From positions 992,001-1,056,000 of the forward strand of contig NZ_FOZS01000001.1 in NCBI RefSeq assembly GCF_900116205.1: DNA of 64,000 nucleotides, read 5' to 3'. Below, piece by piece: positions 1-8,932 of the stretch (positions are counted from its first letter, which is position 1; each line of letters opens with the position of its first letter). The notes under the pieces are model-generated. The model had not been told where the DNA came from. It ran no database searches and saw only the letters and a list, made by a program, of their open reading frames with translations. A program made the position numbers and the translations under genes. This stretch comes from Halostagnicola kamekurae. GTDB lineage: Archaea > Halobacteriota > Halobacteria > Halobacteriales > Natrialbaceae.

Positions 1-36
1 AATACCGTGTGGATAGTGGGCTGACTCGACCCGAAC

Positions 37-1536
37 CTATCCCTTGATGTTACACACGGGGAACGTCCGCGCGACTTTGTCGCCGATCCCCAGTTCGTCC
101 GAGACCCGAACGACTTCGTCGACGTCCTTGTAGACCCCCGGCGCTTCCTCGGCGATTGTGGCCCCGGACTGAGCCTTGACGTAGATCTGGTCCTGCTCCT
201 CGAGTTCCTGTTGTACGTCGCCGCCCCAGTAGTCGTTTTTCGCCTGCGTTCGGCTCATCAGCCGCCCCGCGCCGTGGGCCGTCGACCCGAACGTCAGATC
301 CATCGAGGCCTCGCCGCCACGGAGGACGTAGCTGCCGGCACCCATGCTTCCGGGGATAATCACCGGCTGGCCGACGTCACGGTAGGCCGCGGGAACTTCG
401 GGGTGGCCCTTCGGGAACGCTCGAGTCGCGCCCTTTCGGTGGACGAACAGTTCGCGTTCCTCGTTCGCTGTGGCGTCGCTCTCCGCCGCCGGTCGGCCGT
501 CCGGGCCGACGGTGTGGGTCTCTTTTTTCGCGATGTTATGGGCCACGTCGTAGAGTAAGTCCATCTCCATCTCCTCCCAGGATCGATCGAAGACGCGCTC
601 GAAGACCCTCCGCGTGCGGTGCATGATCAACTGGCGGTTGACCCACGCGAAGTTGATCGCGGCGTTCATCGCGCCGTAGTAGTCCTCTGCGAGTTGCGAG
701 CCCGCGGGTGCCGCCGCCAGTTCCTTGTCCGGCAACTGAGAGAGCAGTCCCTGATGTTGTCGTTCGATCTTTCGCAGGTAGTCGTTACACGTCTGGTGAC
801 CGAGCCCTCGAGAACCACAGTGGATCAGAACGACGATCTGGTCCTCCTCGAGGCCGAACGCCGCCCCGACCTCGTCGTCGAACACGTCGGTCACGCGCTG
901 GACCTCGAGGAAGTGATTCCCCGAGCCGAGCGAGCCGATCTGGTTCTTCCCGCGGTCTTTGGCCTTCTGGGAGACCTTCGAGGGGTCTGCTTCCTCCCGC
1001 ATTCCCTCGTCCTCGCAGTGGAGAAGGTCGTCCTCGACGGCGTGTCCGTTCTCGAGCGCCCAGTCGACCCCCCGGGCGAGGATTTCCTCCACGTCGTCGA
1101 TCCCAGTTTCGACGATGCCGCCGCCGCCAAGACCTGACGGAATGTTTGCAAACAGCGAGTCGACGAGCTCTTCTTCGTGCCCTTTGACTTCGCTATAGGT
1201 CAAATTCGTCCGCATCATCCGGACGCCACAGTTAATATCGTATCCGACAGCTCCCGGCGAAATGCAGCCGTCTTCGGCGTCGAGCGCGCCGACGCCGCCG
1301 ACGGGGAAGCCGTAGCCTTGGTGGCCGTCGGGCATACAGATCGCGTAGTTCGTCATCCCCGGCAGGTGCGTGGCGTTCTGCAACTGCTCGAGCGTCTTGT
1401 CCTGGCTGATCTCCTCGAGCAACGCCTCGCTCGCGAGAACCCGCGCCGGCGTTCGCATCTCGCCCTCCTGTGTGATCTCCCAGACGTGCTCCCGAACCCG
1501 CTCGAGAGTGACGCCGTTCGCGTCGAACGTGGTCAT
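37..1536 (-). CDS. rtcB: RNA-splicing ligase RtcB
   Basis: GTP- and Mn-dependent RNA ligase that joins 2',3'-cyclic phosphate and 5'-OH ends, mainly tRNA exon halves after intron removal; cytoplasmic. The 499-residue protein carries the whole RtcB signature: MPDGHQGYGFPVGG at 68-81, the metal-binding YDINCG (D100, C103), GSGNHF (H208), IHCGSRGLGH (H239), DVAHN (H333) and STAHGAGR at 418-425. By family knowledge H421 is the histidine that accepts GMP. No intein interrupts it, although archaeal RtcB genes sometimes carry one. The archease gene lies 106 bases upstream on the same strand, so the two are probably cotranscribed; archease speeds RtcB guanylylation. Confidence 0.97.
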   Translation of the reverse strand: MTTFDANGVTLERVREHVWEITQEGEMRTPARVLASEALLEEISQDKTLEQLQNATHLPGMTNYAICMPDGHQGYGFPVGGVGALDAEDGCISPGAVGYDINCGVRMMRTNLTYSEVKGHEEELVDSLFANIPSGLGGGGIVETGIDDVEEILARGVDWALENGHAVEDDLLHCEDEGMREEADPSKVSQKAKDRGKNQIGSLGSGNHFLEVQRVTDVFDDEVGAAFGLEEDQIVVLIHCGSRGLGHQTCNDYLRKIERQHQGLLSQLPDKELAAAPAGSQLAEDYYGAMNAAINFAWVNRQLIMHRTRRVFERVFDRSWEEMEMDLLYDVAHNIAKKETHTVGPDGRPAAESDATANEERELFVHRKGATRAFPKGHPEVPAAYRDVGQPVIIPGSMGAGSYVLRGGEASMDLTFGSTAHGAGRLMSRTQAKNDYWGGDVQQELEEQDQIYVKAQSGATIAEEAPGVYKDVDEVVRVSDELGIGDKVARTFPVCNIKG

Positions 1537-1642
1537 ACCCGAAAATCGGACGCGGACGGTGAAAGGTGTTCGTCTCTGTACGCCGTGGCGGGTTCGGATT
1601 AGGACATTTACAGGGCCCGGCGGCTCGCCCGGCGTCAGCGGG

Positions 1643-2098
1643 TCACACGTCGAAGACGACGTAGGCCTCCCAGCCGTCGTCGGTCTCCTCGAGTCGCATC
1701 TCCGAGTACGTGACGGCTTTGATCTCGCGAGCGACGACCGCCGATAACGGAATCCCGCGCGCCGTCGCCTCGAGCGAGTAGGCCGCGTCGTCGATCGACT
1801 CGCCGTCGGCCGTCGGCTCGTCGGACCGCGCGACCGCGATATCCTCGACCCGGTGATCGACGGGAAGCTCGAGGCGAACGTCCCGGAGGTAGATCAGTTC
1901 GTCGACGTAATCGAAAAGCAGCGCCTCGAGGTTTTCGGCCGTCACCGAGAGCGAGAATCGCTCCCCTCCCGTCTCCGGAACGCGTTCGCACGAGGCGGCG
2001 GCGAGTCCGTCCGCGACCGATCCGAAGACCGACTCGAGACTCGGTCCGGTCGCGGCGACGGCGACGTCGGCGGTGTGGTCGCGCAGTTCGAACCCCAT
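1643..2098 (-). CDS. archease, RtcB activator
   Basis: Small metal-binding protein that helps RtcB turn over and accept GTP. I start it at the ATG at 2098, because the typical archease opening MGFELRDHTADVAV begins there; a frame-extending start 12 codons further up adds an unconserved tail. That gives 151 residues, normal for the family. The acidic and histidine residues of the opening (D7, H8, D11) and the closing stretch with D-V at the very C-terminus fit the metal site of archease. It is first in order, with rtcB following on the same strand. Confidence 0.93.
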   Translation of the reverse strand: MGFELRDHTADVAVAATGPSLESVFGSVADGLAAASCERVPETGGERFSLSVTAENLEALLFDYVDELIYLRDVRLELPVDHRVEDIAVARSDEPTADGESIDDAAYSLEATARGIPLSAVVAREIKAVTYSEMRLEETDDGWEAYVVFDV

Positions 2099-2308
2099 CG
2101 AGTGCGAGTTACTTGGCGACGAACGTATGACCATCGGTCCGACACGGGTCGCGGTGGGTCAGAACTGCCACGTTGCGGCGAGTCCAGAATCCGCTATGTC
2201 ACCGTGGGATCGACCCGTCTCGTCTTCGCCTCGACCGGAGATGTCGGCTGTCAGATATTCGGGCGAGCGGTTCGCTTGCCGGTGGAATTATATTGGCGAG
2301 ACTGTTAG

Positions 2309-2794
2309 ATGAGTACAGTGAGCGTCAACATCGACAGTCGCGTCGTCACCTCGGGCAGTGACGATTTTGTCGACGAAGCCTGGCAACTCAAAGAGGAGAT
2401 CAACGACAGTGTTGGCGTCCTCAAACAGCGACACAGCTTCTTCACCGACGCCTATCGCCGCTCGACGGTTCAGTTGTTCCTTCAGGAGGACGAACTGATC
2501 GGCTTCGCCGCGGTCCGGCGCGACGGCTACATCCTCTTTCTGGCCGTCTCGCCCGACTATCAGGGAGAGGGGATCGGCAAGCGACTGATCGCCCGCGTCG
2601 CACAGGAACACGATACGATCACGTGTCACGCCCGGACGACTAACGAAGGCGCACTCCAGTTCTACGAGCACCTCGGGTTCGAAATCAAGCGCCGCATCGA
2701 CAACTACTACGAAGACGGCGGCGACGCCTACTACCTCAAACTCGGCTCGAGCGGCGGGATTACCGACAAGATTTCTGATCTGGTCCGCCGATAA
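2309..2794 (+). CDS. GNAT family N-acetyltransferase
   Basis: A 161-residue acetyltransferase of the GNAT fold. The acetyl-CoA pyrophosphate loop is visible as VSPDYQGEGIGKRL at about 80-93 (the Q/R-x-x-G-x-G/A motif), followed by motif B with NEGALQFYEHLGF at 112-124, the pattern shared by RimI-like and small-molecule acetyltransferases. The substrate cannot be told from sequence; RimI-like protein N-terminal acetylation is one possibility. It stands alone between the archease gene (divergent) and priS, with an AT-rich TATA-like stretch (around 2287-2294) about 20 bases before the ATG. Confidence 0.9.
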   Translation: MSTVSVNIDSRVVTSGSDDFVDEAWQLKEEINDSVGVLKQRHSFFTDAYRRSTVQLFLQEDELIGFAAVRRDGYILFLAVSPDYQGEGIGKRLIARVAQEHDTITCHARTTNEGALQFYEHLGFEIKRRIDNYYEDGGDAYYLKLGSSGGITDKISDLVRR

Positions 2795-2848
2795 GTATTC
2801 GATTCACTGACGCGAGTGTGATTCGCCGATAGGCTCGCGTCCGTCTGG

Positions 2849-2888
2849 TCAGCGAACCGCCCATGTAATCAGCGAACCGCCCGTGACC
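2849..2888. repeat. two tandem 20-base repeats upstream of priS
   Basis: TCAGCGAACCGCCCATGTAA is followed directly by a second copy that differs only in the last few bases. It lies in the 225-base gap between the acetyltransferase and priS, about 130 bases before the priS start. No function is known to me. Confidence 0.7.
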
Positions 2889-2979
2889 GAGCAGGCTGCG
2901 ACCTGCACGTCTTCCGTGGGTTTTCGTATCACGGCCGGTGAGCGCCACCGCGACCTGTCTTTCGGCGGTTCGAGACTTT

Positions 2980-3000
2980 CGGGAAGATTATAGTCTCCCG
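2980..3000 (+). promoter_or_regulatory. priS-GINS promoter with palindrome over the TATA box
   Basis: A TATA-like core ATTATAG (about 2987-2993) lies 27-33 bases before the priS ATG at 3020, which predicts a leaderless or nearly leaderless mRNA. The core is flanked by a 5-base inverted repeat, CGGGA at 2980-2984 and TCCCG at 2996-3000. A protein bound to that palindrome would cover the TATA box, so it is a candidate operator; this role is inferred. Confidence 0.5.
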
Positions 3001-3019
3001 TCGCAGAAACCGTAGACGA

Positions 3020-4195
3020 ATGGAGGAGCGAACGAGAGCCTATCTTCGCGGTCGGTTCCGTGATCATTACCGCCGAACGGAGATTACGCTACCGCCCGAG
3101 GCCAACGAGCGCGAGTGGGGGTTTATCCCGTGGACCGAGGGTCCCGGAACGACGATGGTCAGACACCGCTCGCTGCTCGAGTTGGGGGACATCGAGGAGT
3201 TTCTCGTCCGCAAACGACCACAGCACGTTTACTTCTCCGCGGGGCGCTACCGCGATCCCGGCGCGGGGTCGATGACCGACAAGGAGTGGCGGTCGTCGGA
3301 TCTCGTCTTCGATCTGGACGCCGATCACCTGCCGAGCGTGACCCTCGGCGAAGACTCCTACGGAGACATGCTCAGGAAGTGCAAGGACGCACTGATGCGC
3401 CTGCTCGAGTTCCTCGAGAACGACTTCGCCTTCGAGAACGTCGAAATCGCCTTTTCGGGCGGACGGGGCTATCACGTCCACGTTCGAGACGAGAACGTCC
3501 AGCACCTCGATCGGGAACACCGCCGGGAGATCGTCGACTACGTCCGCGGCATCGGCCTCGACTTCGAGAAACTGATCGAAACCGAGACGGTTGCGGGGCT
3601 CGGCCGAAAGACGCCGACGGAGCGACGGACGCTGCGGGTCGACGGCGGCTGGGGTGAGCGAATCCACGAGCACTTCATGGACTTCGTCGAGGACCTCCTC
3701 GAGATGGACGAGGAAGACGCCCTCGAGCGCTTGCAGGCCTTCGACGGCATCGGCGAGGGGAAAGCCGAGGCGACGCTCTCGGCCGCCCAGAACAACCGCG
3801 CTGGCCTCGAGGCCGGAAACATCACCGTCCACACGGCGATCGCCCAGTTGGCCGAGCGCTTCGCCGCGACCGCCGTCGAGCGGGACAACGCGCCGATCGA
3901 CGAGCCGGTGACGACGGACACGAACCGACTCATCCGCCTGCCGGGGAGCCTCCACGGCGGGAGCGCCCTGACGACCTGTCGGCTCGCACCGGACGAACTC
4001 GAGGCGTTCGATCCGCTGGTCGACGCCGTCCCCGAAACGTTCACCGGTCACGAGGTCGCGGTCGACGTCGAGCGCGGCGGCGAGATCGAACTCGGGGGCG
4101 ATATCTTTACAGTCCGGGAGGGTGACCAGTCACTACCAGAGTACGTCGCCATGTTTCTCATGGCGCGTGGTCGCGCCGAAAAGGAGAAAGAATGA
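3020..4195 (+). CDS. priS: DNA primase small (catalytic) subunit PriS
   Basis: Catalytic subunit of the archaeal/eukaryotic-type primase, which makes primers for replication together with PriL (not in this window). The 391-residue protein shows the catalytic aspartates in DLVFDLDADH (D98 and D100), the FSGGRGYHVHV motif at 145-155 that contacts nucleotide, the basic stretch PTERRTLRVDGG at about 200, and a later TNRLIRLPGSLHGG segment (about 300-315) typical of archaeal PriS. Its stop codon overlaps the start of the GINS gene by four bases (ATGA), so the two proteins are translationally coupled. This priS-gins pairing is known in haloarchaea. Confidence 0.97.
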   Translation: MEERTRAYLRGRFRDHYRRTEITLPPEANEREWGFIPWTEGPGTTMVRHRSLLELGDIEEFLVRKRPQHVYFSAGRYRDPGAGSMTDKEWRSSDLVFDLDADHLPSVTLGEDSYGDMLRKCKDALMRLLEFLENDFAFENVEIAFSGGRGYHVHVRDENVQHLDREHRREIVDYVRGIGLDFEKLIETETVAGLGRKTPTERRTLRVDGGWGERIHEHFMDFVEDLLEMDEEDALERLQAFDGIGEGKAEATLSAAQNNRAGLEAGNITVHTAIAQLAERFAATAVERDNAPIDEPVTTDTNRLIRLPGSLHGGSALTTCRLAPDELEAFDPLVDAVPETFTGHEVAVDVERGGEIELGGDIFTVREGDQSLPEYVAMFLMARGRAEKEKE

Positions 4196-5160
4196 ATCTC
4201 GACGAACTACGCTCGGTCCAGAGCAAGGAGCGCCAGAAGGATAGCCTCCAGAACCTGCGCCCCTCGTTCTATCAGGAGGTCGGCGAGTACATTTCAGACC
4301 TCGAGGACAGACGTGACCGCGCGGCCGCCGAGGCGGAGGACCCGTTCTCCTCGCCGGAAGTGAGCCGGCTCACGGACGAGATCGAGACCGCCAAGGACGT
4401 CGTCGAGGCCATCTACGAGCGCCGGATGGGCAAACTCGTCAAGCAGGCGAGTCTCTCCGCGGCCGGCATGGCGGCGAACGACGAGGGCCTTACCGCGGAG
4501 GAAGCGGACCTCTTCGACGACCTCGTCGATCGCATCCAGTCGAACAAGACTCGAGTGCTCGACGTCCTCGAGGGCGTCGACGCACCCGCGGACGAACTCG
4601 ATGAGCAGGGGCCGAACGCGACCGACCGGCCGAACGCGTCAGACCAATCGACCGAGTCGACCGCCCAGTCCGATCGCGAGTCGTCCGACACAGCGCCGCC
4701 GGCACCGCCAGAGACGCCGCCAGCAGACCTCGAGCCGTCGGATTCCGGCCCCGCGAACCGGCCGACGACCGAGGACGATTCGGCGACCGCCGAATCGAGC
4801 GGCGTCAGCGCCGCGGACGTGATGGGCGGCGACCCGCCGGAGCCGGCGACGCGGTCGGACGCTCCGGATTCGTCGGCCGATGACCCGATGCACGAAGATT
4901 CCGCGGCGGACGAGGCGTCCGAAGCTCCGGCGACCGACGGCGGCGCAGCGACCGCCTCGAGCGGCGAACCTGCTGTCGACGACGCGACGACCGACGACCC
5001 CTCGCTCGAGCGCCTCACCGTGAAGATTACCGAGGACGTCGGCTCGATCCTCGGCGTCGACGATCGTGAGTACAGCCTCGCGGCCGACGACGTGGTGACG
5101 CTGCCCGAGCAGAACGCGACACCGCTGGTCGAGCGCGAGGCGGCCGAACAGCTCGACTAA
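4192..5160 (+). CDS. GINS complex protein (replication)
   Basis: Component of the archaeal GINS complex, which binds and activates the MCM helicase and links it to primase. Residues 1 to about 130 form the helical A domain (opening MNLDELRSVQSKERQ, then paired helices around a conserved ERRMGKLVKQAS). Residues about 131-270 are a long low-complexity linker of Asp, Ser, Pro, Ala and Thr, much longer than in non-halophilic homologues. The last 50 residues form the small beta-rich B domain. The A-then-B order matches the Gins51 (Sld5/Psf1-like) type. Start overlaps the priS stop by four bases. Confidence 0.9.
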   Translation: MNLDELRSVQSKERQKDSLQNLRPSFYQEVGEYISDLEDRRDRAAAEAEDPFSSPEVSRLTDEIETAKDVVEAIYERRMGKLVKQASLSAAGMAANDEGLTAEEADLFDDLVDRIQSNKTRVLDVLEGVDAPADELDEQGPNATDRPNASDQSTESTAQSDRESSDTAPPAPPETPPADLEPSDSGPANRPTTEDDSATAESSGVSAADVMGGDPPEPATRSDAPDSSADDPMHEDSAADEASEAPATDGGAATASSGEPAVDDATTDDPSLERLTVKITEDVGSILGVDDREYSLAADDVVTLPEQNATPLVEREAAEQLD

Positions 5161-5584
5161 ATCGCCGCGTCGACGAGTACGGTACGAGCAGACCGTTGCG
5201 AGGGAACTTTTCCGTGTCCCATAATTCGTTCGAGACGCAATCACCTCGAGTTACAGCTTTGGCGCGCATGCGCGGCGTCCGAGCCGCCGTCGGCGAGAAC
5301 GCCGCGCCGATCCGCGAGGGGCGAACGAGCGCAGCGATGCCGTGAGCGGCGCGAGTGAGTCGGTTGGGAAGGGCGAGGCGATAGCCGGCTGATGAGGCTG
5401 GGCCTGCGGGAGAGGCGGTGATGGACTGGCGAGGCCGTCGGCGGCTGGCGAGGCGTTGATCGGTTGGAACGCGACGGGCCCGCCGAGGACGAGCGACGGG
5501 CTCCGCGGAAACGATCGCGGAACCGTCGGCTCGCGGGCCGGGCCGAATCACAATACATACAACCGCGCTCCCCAAGTCGGTTCC
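5161..5584. other. 424-base gap with GC-rich degenerate repeats
   Basis: I see no credible gene. From about 5365 to 5455 the sequence repeats variants of GGCGAGGCG, GGCTGATGAGGCTGG and GGCGGCTGGCGAGGCG. The end of the gap carries the peroxiredoxin promoter: an AATACATACAAC stretch about 25-35 bases before the ATG at 5585. An open frame continues upstream of the peroxiredoxin through this gap, but its composition is not protein-like. Confidence 0.6.
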
Positions 5585-6064
5585 ATGCTCGACGTTGGCG
5601 ACGACGCACCAGAGTTCGAACTCCCCAACCAGCACGGCGAGACCGTCCGGCGATCGGACTTCGACGGCCAGCGGCTCGTCGTCTACTTCTACCCGCGCGC
5701 GAACACCGACGGCTGTACGACCGAAGCCTGCGGCTTCAACGACGCGCTCGAGCGATTCGACGACGCGGACGTCGCCGTCGTCGGGATCAGCGACGACTCC
5801 GTCTCGGACCTCGAGAAATTCGCCGACGAGTACGACCTCGAGTTCGATCTGCTCGCAGACGAGATGGGTGAGGTGGCGACATTGTACGAGTCCTACGGCG
5901 AGAAACGGATGTTTGGCAACACGTTCGACGGCGTCTTTCGCAACACCTACGTCGTCGGCCCTGACGGAACTATCGACGCCGTCTACGAGGACGTGACGCC
6001 CGACGGCCACGCCGAGGAACTGCTCGAGGATCTCGCGGACCGACCGGTCGCGCGGTGCGACTGA
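5585..6064 (+). CDS. bcp: peroxiredoxin, BCP/PrxQ type
   Basis: Thiol peroxidase that reduces hydrogen peroxide and organic hydroperoxides in the cytoplasm. The start is placed at the ATG at 5585, where the usual opening MLDVGDDAPEFELP begins; 159 residues is the normal length. The active-site region YPRANTDGCTTEACGF gives the peroxidatic cysteine C44 and a second cysteine C49 five residues on, the spacing of atypical two-cysteine BCP proteins. The thioredoxin-fold order (VVYFYPR strand, later NTYVVGPDG) is intact. It is convergent with cdc48 and has its own TATA-like element. Confidence 0.95.
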   Translation: MLDVGDDAPEFELPNQHGETVRRSDFDGQRLVVYFYPRANTDGCTTEACGFNDALERFDDADVAVVGISDDSVSDLEKFADEYDLEFDLLADEMGEVATLYESYGEKRMFGNTFDGVFRNTYVVGPDGTIDAVYEDVTPDGHAEELLEDLADRPVARCD

Positions 6065-6163
6065 GCGCCGCCCCGTTTTTCGAACTCGAGTCTCGCGGCG
6101 TTCGTCTCGGAGGATCGATTCCGGCTCGAGGGGCCGTTTCCGTCTCGAGAGATCGTAGGAACG

Positions 6164-6233
6164 GGAAAACGTCCGAACAGCGCAAAAACGCGAACCGCAG
6201 GAAAACGTGAACTGCGGGAAAACGCGAACCGCA
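6164..6233. repeat. four tandem ~17-base repeats between bcp and cdc48
   Basis: Four imperfect units of the form GGAAAACGCGAACCGCA lie head to tail at 6164-6181, 6182-6199, 6200-6216 and 6217-6233. They occupy the convergent intergenic region just beyond the cdc48 stop codon. The A-runs are repeated about every 17-18 bases, so they do not match the DNA helical turn. Confidence 0.75.
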
Positions 6234-6243
6234 CTCGAGCGGC

Positions 6244-8508
6244 TTACTGGAAGGTTCGACCCAGCTGGTCGCTTTCGCCGCTGGGTTCGGCCTGCTGGAA
6301 CTCGTCTTCGAGCTCCTCGTAGCGCTCTCGCGTCTCGGGGGTCACGCTCGGCTGGACCTCCTCGAGGGCATGTTCGAAGTGTTCGCGGCCGATTCGAACG
6401 TTACCGATGCTCTCTGCCATCTCGTCGGGATCGACCGAGTTGATGAACTCGCGGCTGGCGGCCATCGAGGCCTCGCGACAGACGGCCTCGATATCGGCGC
6501 CGACGTAGCCCTCCGTCTCGGCGGCGAGCCACTCGAGGTCGACCGCGTCGGCAAGCGGTTTGTCGCGCGTGTGGACCTCGAAGATCCGTTCGCGGCCCTC
6601 CTCGTCGGGGACGGGGACGTGGACGTGCCTGTCGAGGCGACCCGGTCGGAGCAGGGCGCTGTCGATCAGATCCGGTCGGTTGGTCGTCGCGATGACGACC
6701 ACGTCCTCGAGTTCCTCGAGGCCGTCGAGTTCGGTCAGCAGTTGGCTGACGACGCGCTCGCCGACGCCCGAGTCGGTGGTGTTTCCGCCGCGTTCGCCGG
6801 CGATGGAGTCGATCTCGTCGAAGAAGATCACGGTCGGTGCGTTCGACCGCGCCTTCTCGAAGACCTCTCGGACGCCCTTCTCGGATTCGCCGACGTACTT
6901 GTTGAGCAGTTCGGGCCCCTTGATCGAGATGAAGTTCGACTCTGCCTCGTTGGCGACCGCCTTCGCGAGCAGCGTCTTGCCCGTTCCGGGCGGCCCGAAC
7001 ATCAGGACCCCCTTCGCGGCCTCCATGTCCATCGCCTCGAACACGTCGGGGTAGTCGAGCGGCCACTGGATGGTCTCTCGAAGCCGCTCTTTGGTGTCTC
7101 CCAGCCCGCCGACGTCGTTCCACGTAACGTCGGGAACCTCGACGAAGACCTCTCGAAGCGCCGACGGCTGGATTCCCTTGAGCGCCTCCTTGAAGTCCCG
7201 TTCGGTGACCTGCAGGCTCTCGAGGACGTCCGCGTCGATCTCGTCCGACTCGAGGTCCAGCTCGGGTCGGATCCGGCGAAGCGCGTTCATCGCGCTCTCG
7301 CGGGCGAGGCTCTCGAGGTCCGCGCCGACGAAGCCGTGGGTGTTCGCGGAGTAGTGCTCTAGGTCGACCGAGTCCGAGAGCGGCATCCCGCGCGTGTGGA
7401 CCTGCAGGATCTCCTTGCGGCCCTGCTTGTCCGGGACGCCGATCTCGATCTCGCGGTCGAACCGACCGCCGCGACGGAGCGCGGGGTCGATGTCGTCGAT
7501 GCGGTTGGTCGCCGCGATGACGGTAACCCGTCCGCGCTCCTCGAGACCGTCCATCAGCGAGAGCAGCTGTGCGACGACGCGCCGTTCCACGTCACCGCCG
7601 GCTTCCTCGCGCTTCGCGGCGATCGAGTCGAGTTCGTCGATGAAGATGATCGCCGGCGCGTTCTCCTCTGCCTCCTCGAAGACCTCCCGGAGTTGTTCTT
7701 CTGACTCGCCGTAGTACTTCGACATGATCTCCGGCCCGGAGATCGTCTCGAAGTGGGCGTCGATCTCGTTGGCGACCGCCTTCGCCATCAGCGTCTTCCC
7801 GGTGCCCGGCGGCCCGTGCAGGAGGACGCCTTTCGGCGGCTCGATGCCGAGTTGCTGGAACAGCTCGGGATGGCGCATCGGCAGCTCGATCATCTCGCGC
7901 ACCTGGTCGAGTTCCTCGTCGAGGCCGCCGATGTCCTCGTAGGTGACGTCCGGAACGCCCTCGGACGTCCCGCCCGGTCCCGACGAGATCTGCTCTGCGG
8001 GAGTCTCGGAGATCTCGATTTCGGTCGAGTCGGTGATGACGACCGTGCCCGACGGCGAGGTGCTCGCGATCTTCAGCGGGACCGACTGACCCGAACTGGA
8101 CATCGGTCCGAACGACAGCGAGAACGGCACCGTCTGTCCCTCGGTGACGGCCTGACCGCTCAGTTTGTCCCGGACGAGCGGTCCGATGTCGCCCCGGATG
8201 CGGAGATTCTGCGGGAGCGCGACGGTGACGCCCGTCGCGGGCTTGACGTCCGCCTTCTCGACGGTGACGGTGTCGTCGATCCCGACGTTCGCCTCCTGGC
8301 GTAATCGCCCGTCGATCCGGACGACGTTCCGCCCTTCGTCCTCGGGGTAGCCGGGCCAGACGCGGGCGACCGACTGGCCGTCGCCCTTGCCGTCGATCGT
8401 GATGTAGTCTCCGTTCTCGAGGTCGAGCTCGCTCATCGAGACGCGATCGATCGCTGCGAGCCCGCGGCCTGCGTCTTTTTGCTTGAGGGGTTTGACGGTG
8501 AGCTTCAT
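6244..8508 (-). CDS. cdc48: AAA+ ATPase CDC48/VAT (p97 family)
   Basis: Hexameric double-ring unfoldase that pulls proteins apart and can feed the proteasome. The 754-residue protein has the substrate-binding N domain (1-~185, double-psi barrel then four-stranded beta barrel), then two AAA modules. D1 has Walker A GPPGTGKT at 232-239 and Walker [11 protein letters not shown] at about 287-296; D2 has Walker A GPPGTGKT at about 502-509 and Walker B FFDEIDSI about 60 residues later. Both arginine-finger regions are present ([22 protein letters not shown]). No intein. Its start overlaps the stop of the small upstream gene by four bases, so the pair is coupled. Confidence 0.97.
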   Translation of the reverse strand: MKLTVKPLKQKDAGRGLAAIDRVSMSELDLENGDYITIDGKGDGQSVARVWPGYPEDEGRNVVRIDGRLRQEANVGIDDTVTVEKADVKPATGVTVALPQNLRIRGDIGPLVRDKLSGQAVTEGQTVPFSLSFGPMSSSGQSVPLKIASTSPSGTVVITDSTEIEISETPAEQISSGPGGTSEGVPDVTYEDIGGLDEELDQVREMIELPMRHPELFQQLGIEPPKGVLLHGPPGTGKTLMAKAVANEIDAHFETISGPEIMSKYYGESEEQLREVFEEAEENAPAIIFIDELDSIAAKREEAGGDVERRVVAQLLSLMDGLEERGRVTVIAATNRIDDIDPALRRGGRFDREIEIGVPDKQGRKEILQVHTRGMPLSDSVDLEHYSANTHGFVGADLESLARESAMNALRRIRPELDLESDEIDADVLESLQVTERDFKEALKGIQPSALREVFVEVPDVTWNDVGGLGDTKERLRETIQWPLDYPDVFEAMDMEAAKGVLMFGPPGTGKTLLAKAVANEAESNFISIKGPELLNKYVGESEKGVREVFEKARSNAPTVIFFDEIDSIAGERGGNTTDSGVGERVVSQLLTELDGLEELEDVVVIATTNRPDLIDSALLRPGRLDRHVHVPVPDEEGRERIFEVHTRDKPLADAVDLEWLAAETEGYVGADIEAVCREASMAASREFINSVDPDEMAESIGNVRIGREHFEHALEEVQPSVTPETRERYEELEDEFQQAEPSGESDQLGRTFQ

Positions 8509-8747
8509 GCGTTGTCCTCCAGTTCGATAGTGAGCACGCCGTTTTTGATAAACGTGTGCGCATCCGTCTGTTCGACTGGTAGGTCGAACTCGTACTGCTC
8601 GTCGTCGGCGACGACGATGACGGTGCCATCGACGAGGTCGACCGACGGCTCGGGCACGGCGGTGCCGAGGTCGACCGCGATGACCGACCCGTCGTCGTAC
8701 TCGTATTTGCGAGCGAATTGATCGCTCGTTAATTGCGCTGTATCCAT
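8505..8747 (-). CDS. small Hsp20-like protein coupled to cdc48
   Basis: An 80-residue acidic protein of a haloarchaeal family (I believe DUF7127). I choose the ATG at 8747 because it sits just behind a strong TATA element; the longer frame upstream runs through that promoter. The sequence alternates short beta strands ([33 protein letters not shown]) in the manner of the alpha-crystallin/Hsp20 fold, and ends with the typical NGVLTIEL motif. No metal-binding or catalytic residues are visible. The four-base overlap with cdc48 suggests that the protein works with CDC48, perhaps as a holdase or adaptor; that is inference. Confidence 0.8.
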   Translation of the reverse strand: MDTAQLTSDQFARKYEYDDGSVIAVDLGTAVPEPSVDLVDGTVIVVADDEQYEFDLPVEQTDAHTFIKNGVLTIELEDNA

Positions 8748-8752
8748 TGTAA

Positions 8753-8792
8753 CTAACCCTAAGTTAGGCATGCTAGTATTTATATCTTTCGC
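8753..8792 (-). promoter_or_regulatory. promoter of the Hsp20-like/cdc48 operon with inverted repeat at the start site
   Basis: Read on the minus strand, a BRE-like CGAAAG is followed by ATATAAATA (8776-8792), an excellent haloarchaeal TATA box. It lies 29 or more bases before the ATG at 8747. Between them is a 5-base inverted repeat with 5-base spacer, CTAAC/GTTAG, at 8753-8767, exactly where transcription should begin. This position suits a repressor, for example of heat-shock control. Confidence 0.6.
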
Positions 8793-8932
8793 CGACAAAT
8801 CGCCGGAAGGGATCGAGGTAGCGGAAAAGACATTGCACGCAGTTCCGTCACCCGGTACTGCCACACCAGACGCGTTCTCGCAAGCCGACGCGAACTCGGG
8901 TATTTATGCGGGTCGTTATCCTTTGACACTGT

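Noticed and set aside
37-1536. inteins in rtcB, cdc48, lhr and rfcL
   Set aside because: Each protein has normal length and continuous family motifs, so no intein is inserted.
3089-4051. 320-codon minus-strand frame inside priS
   Set aside because: Antisense to primase with clear catalytic motifs; no family match and Arg/Val-rich composition.
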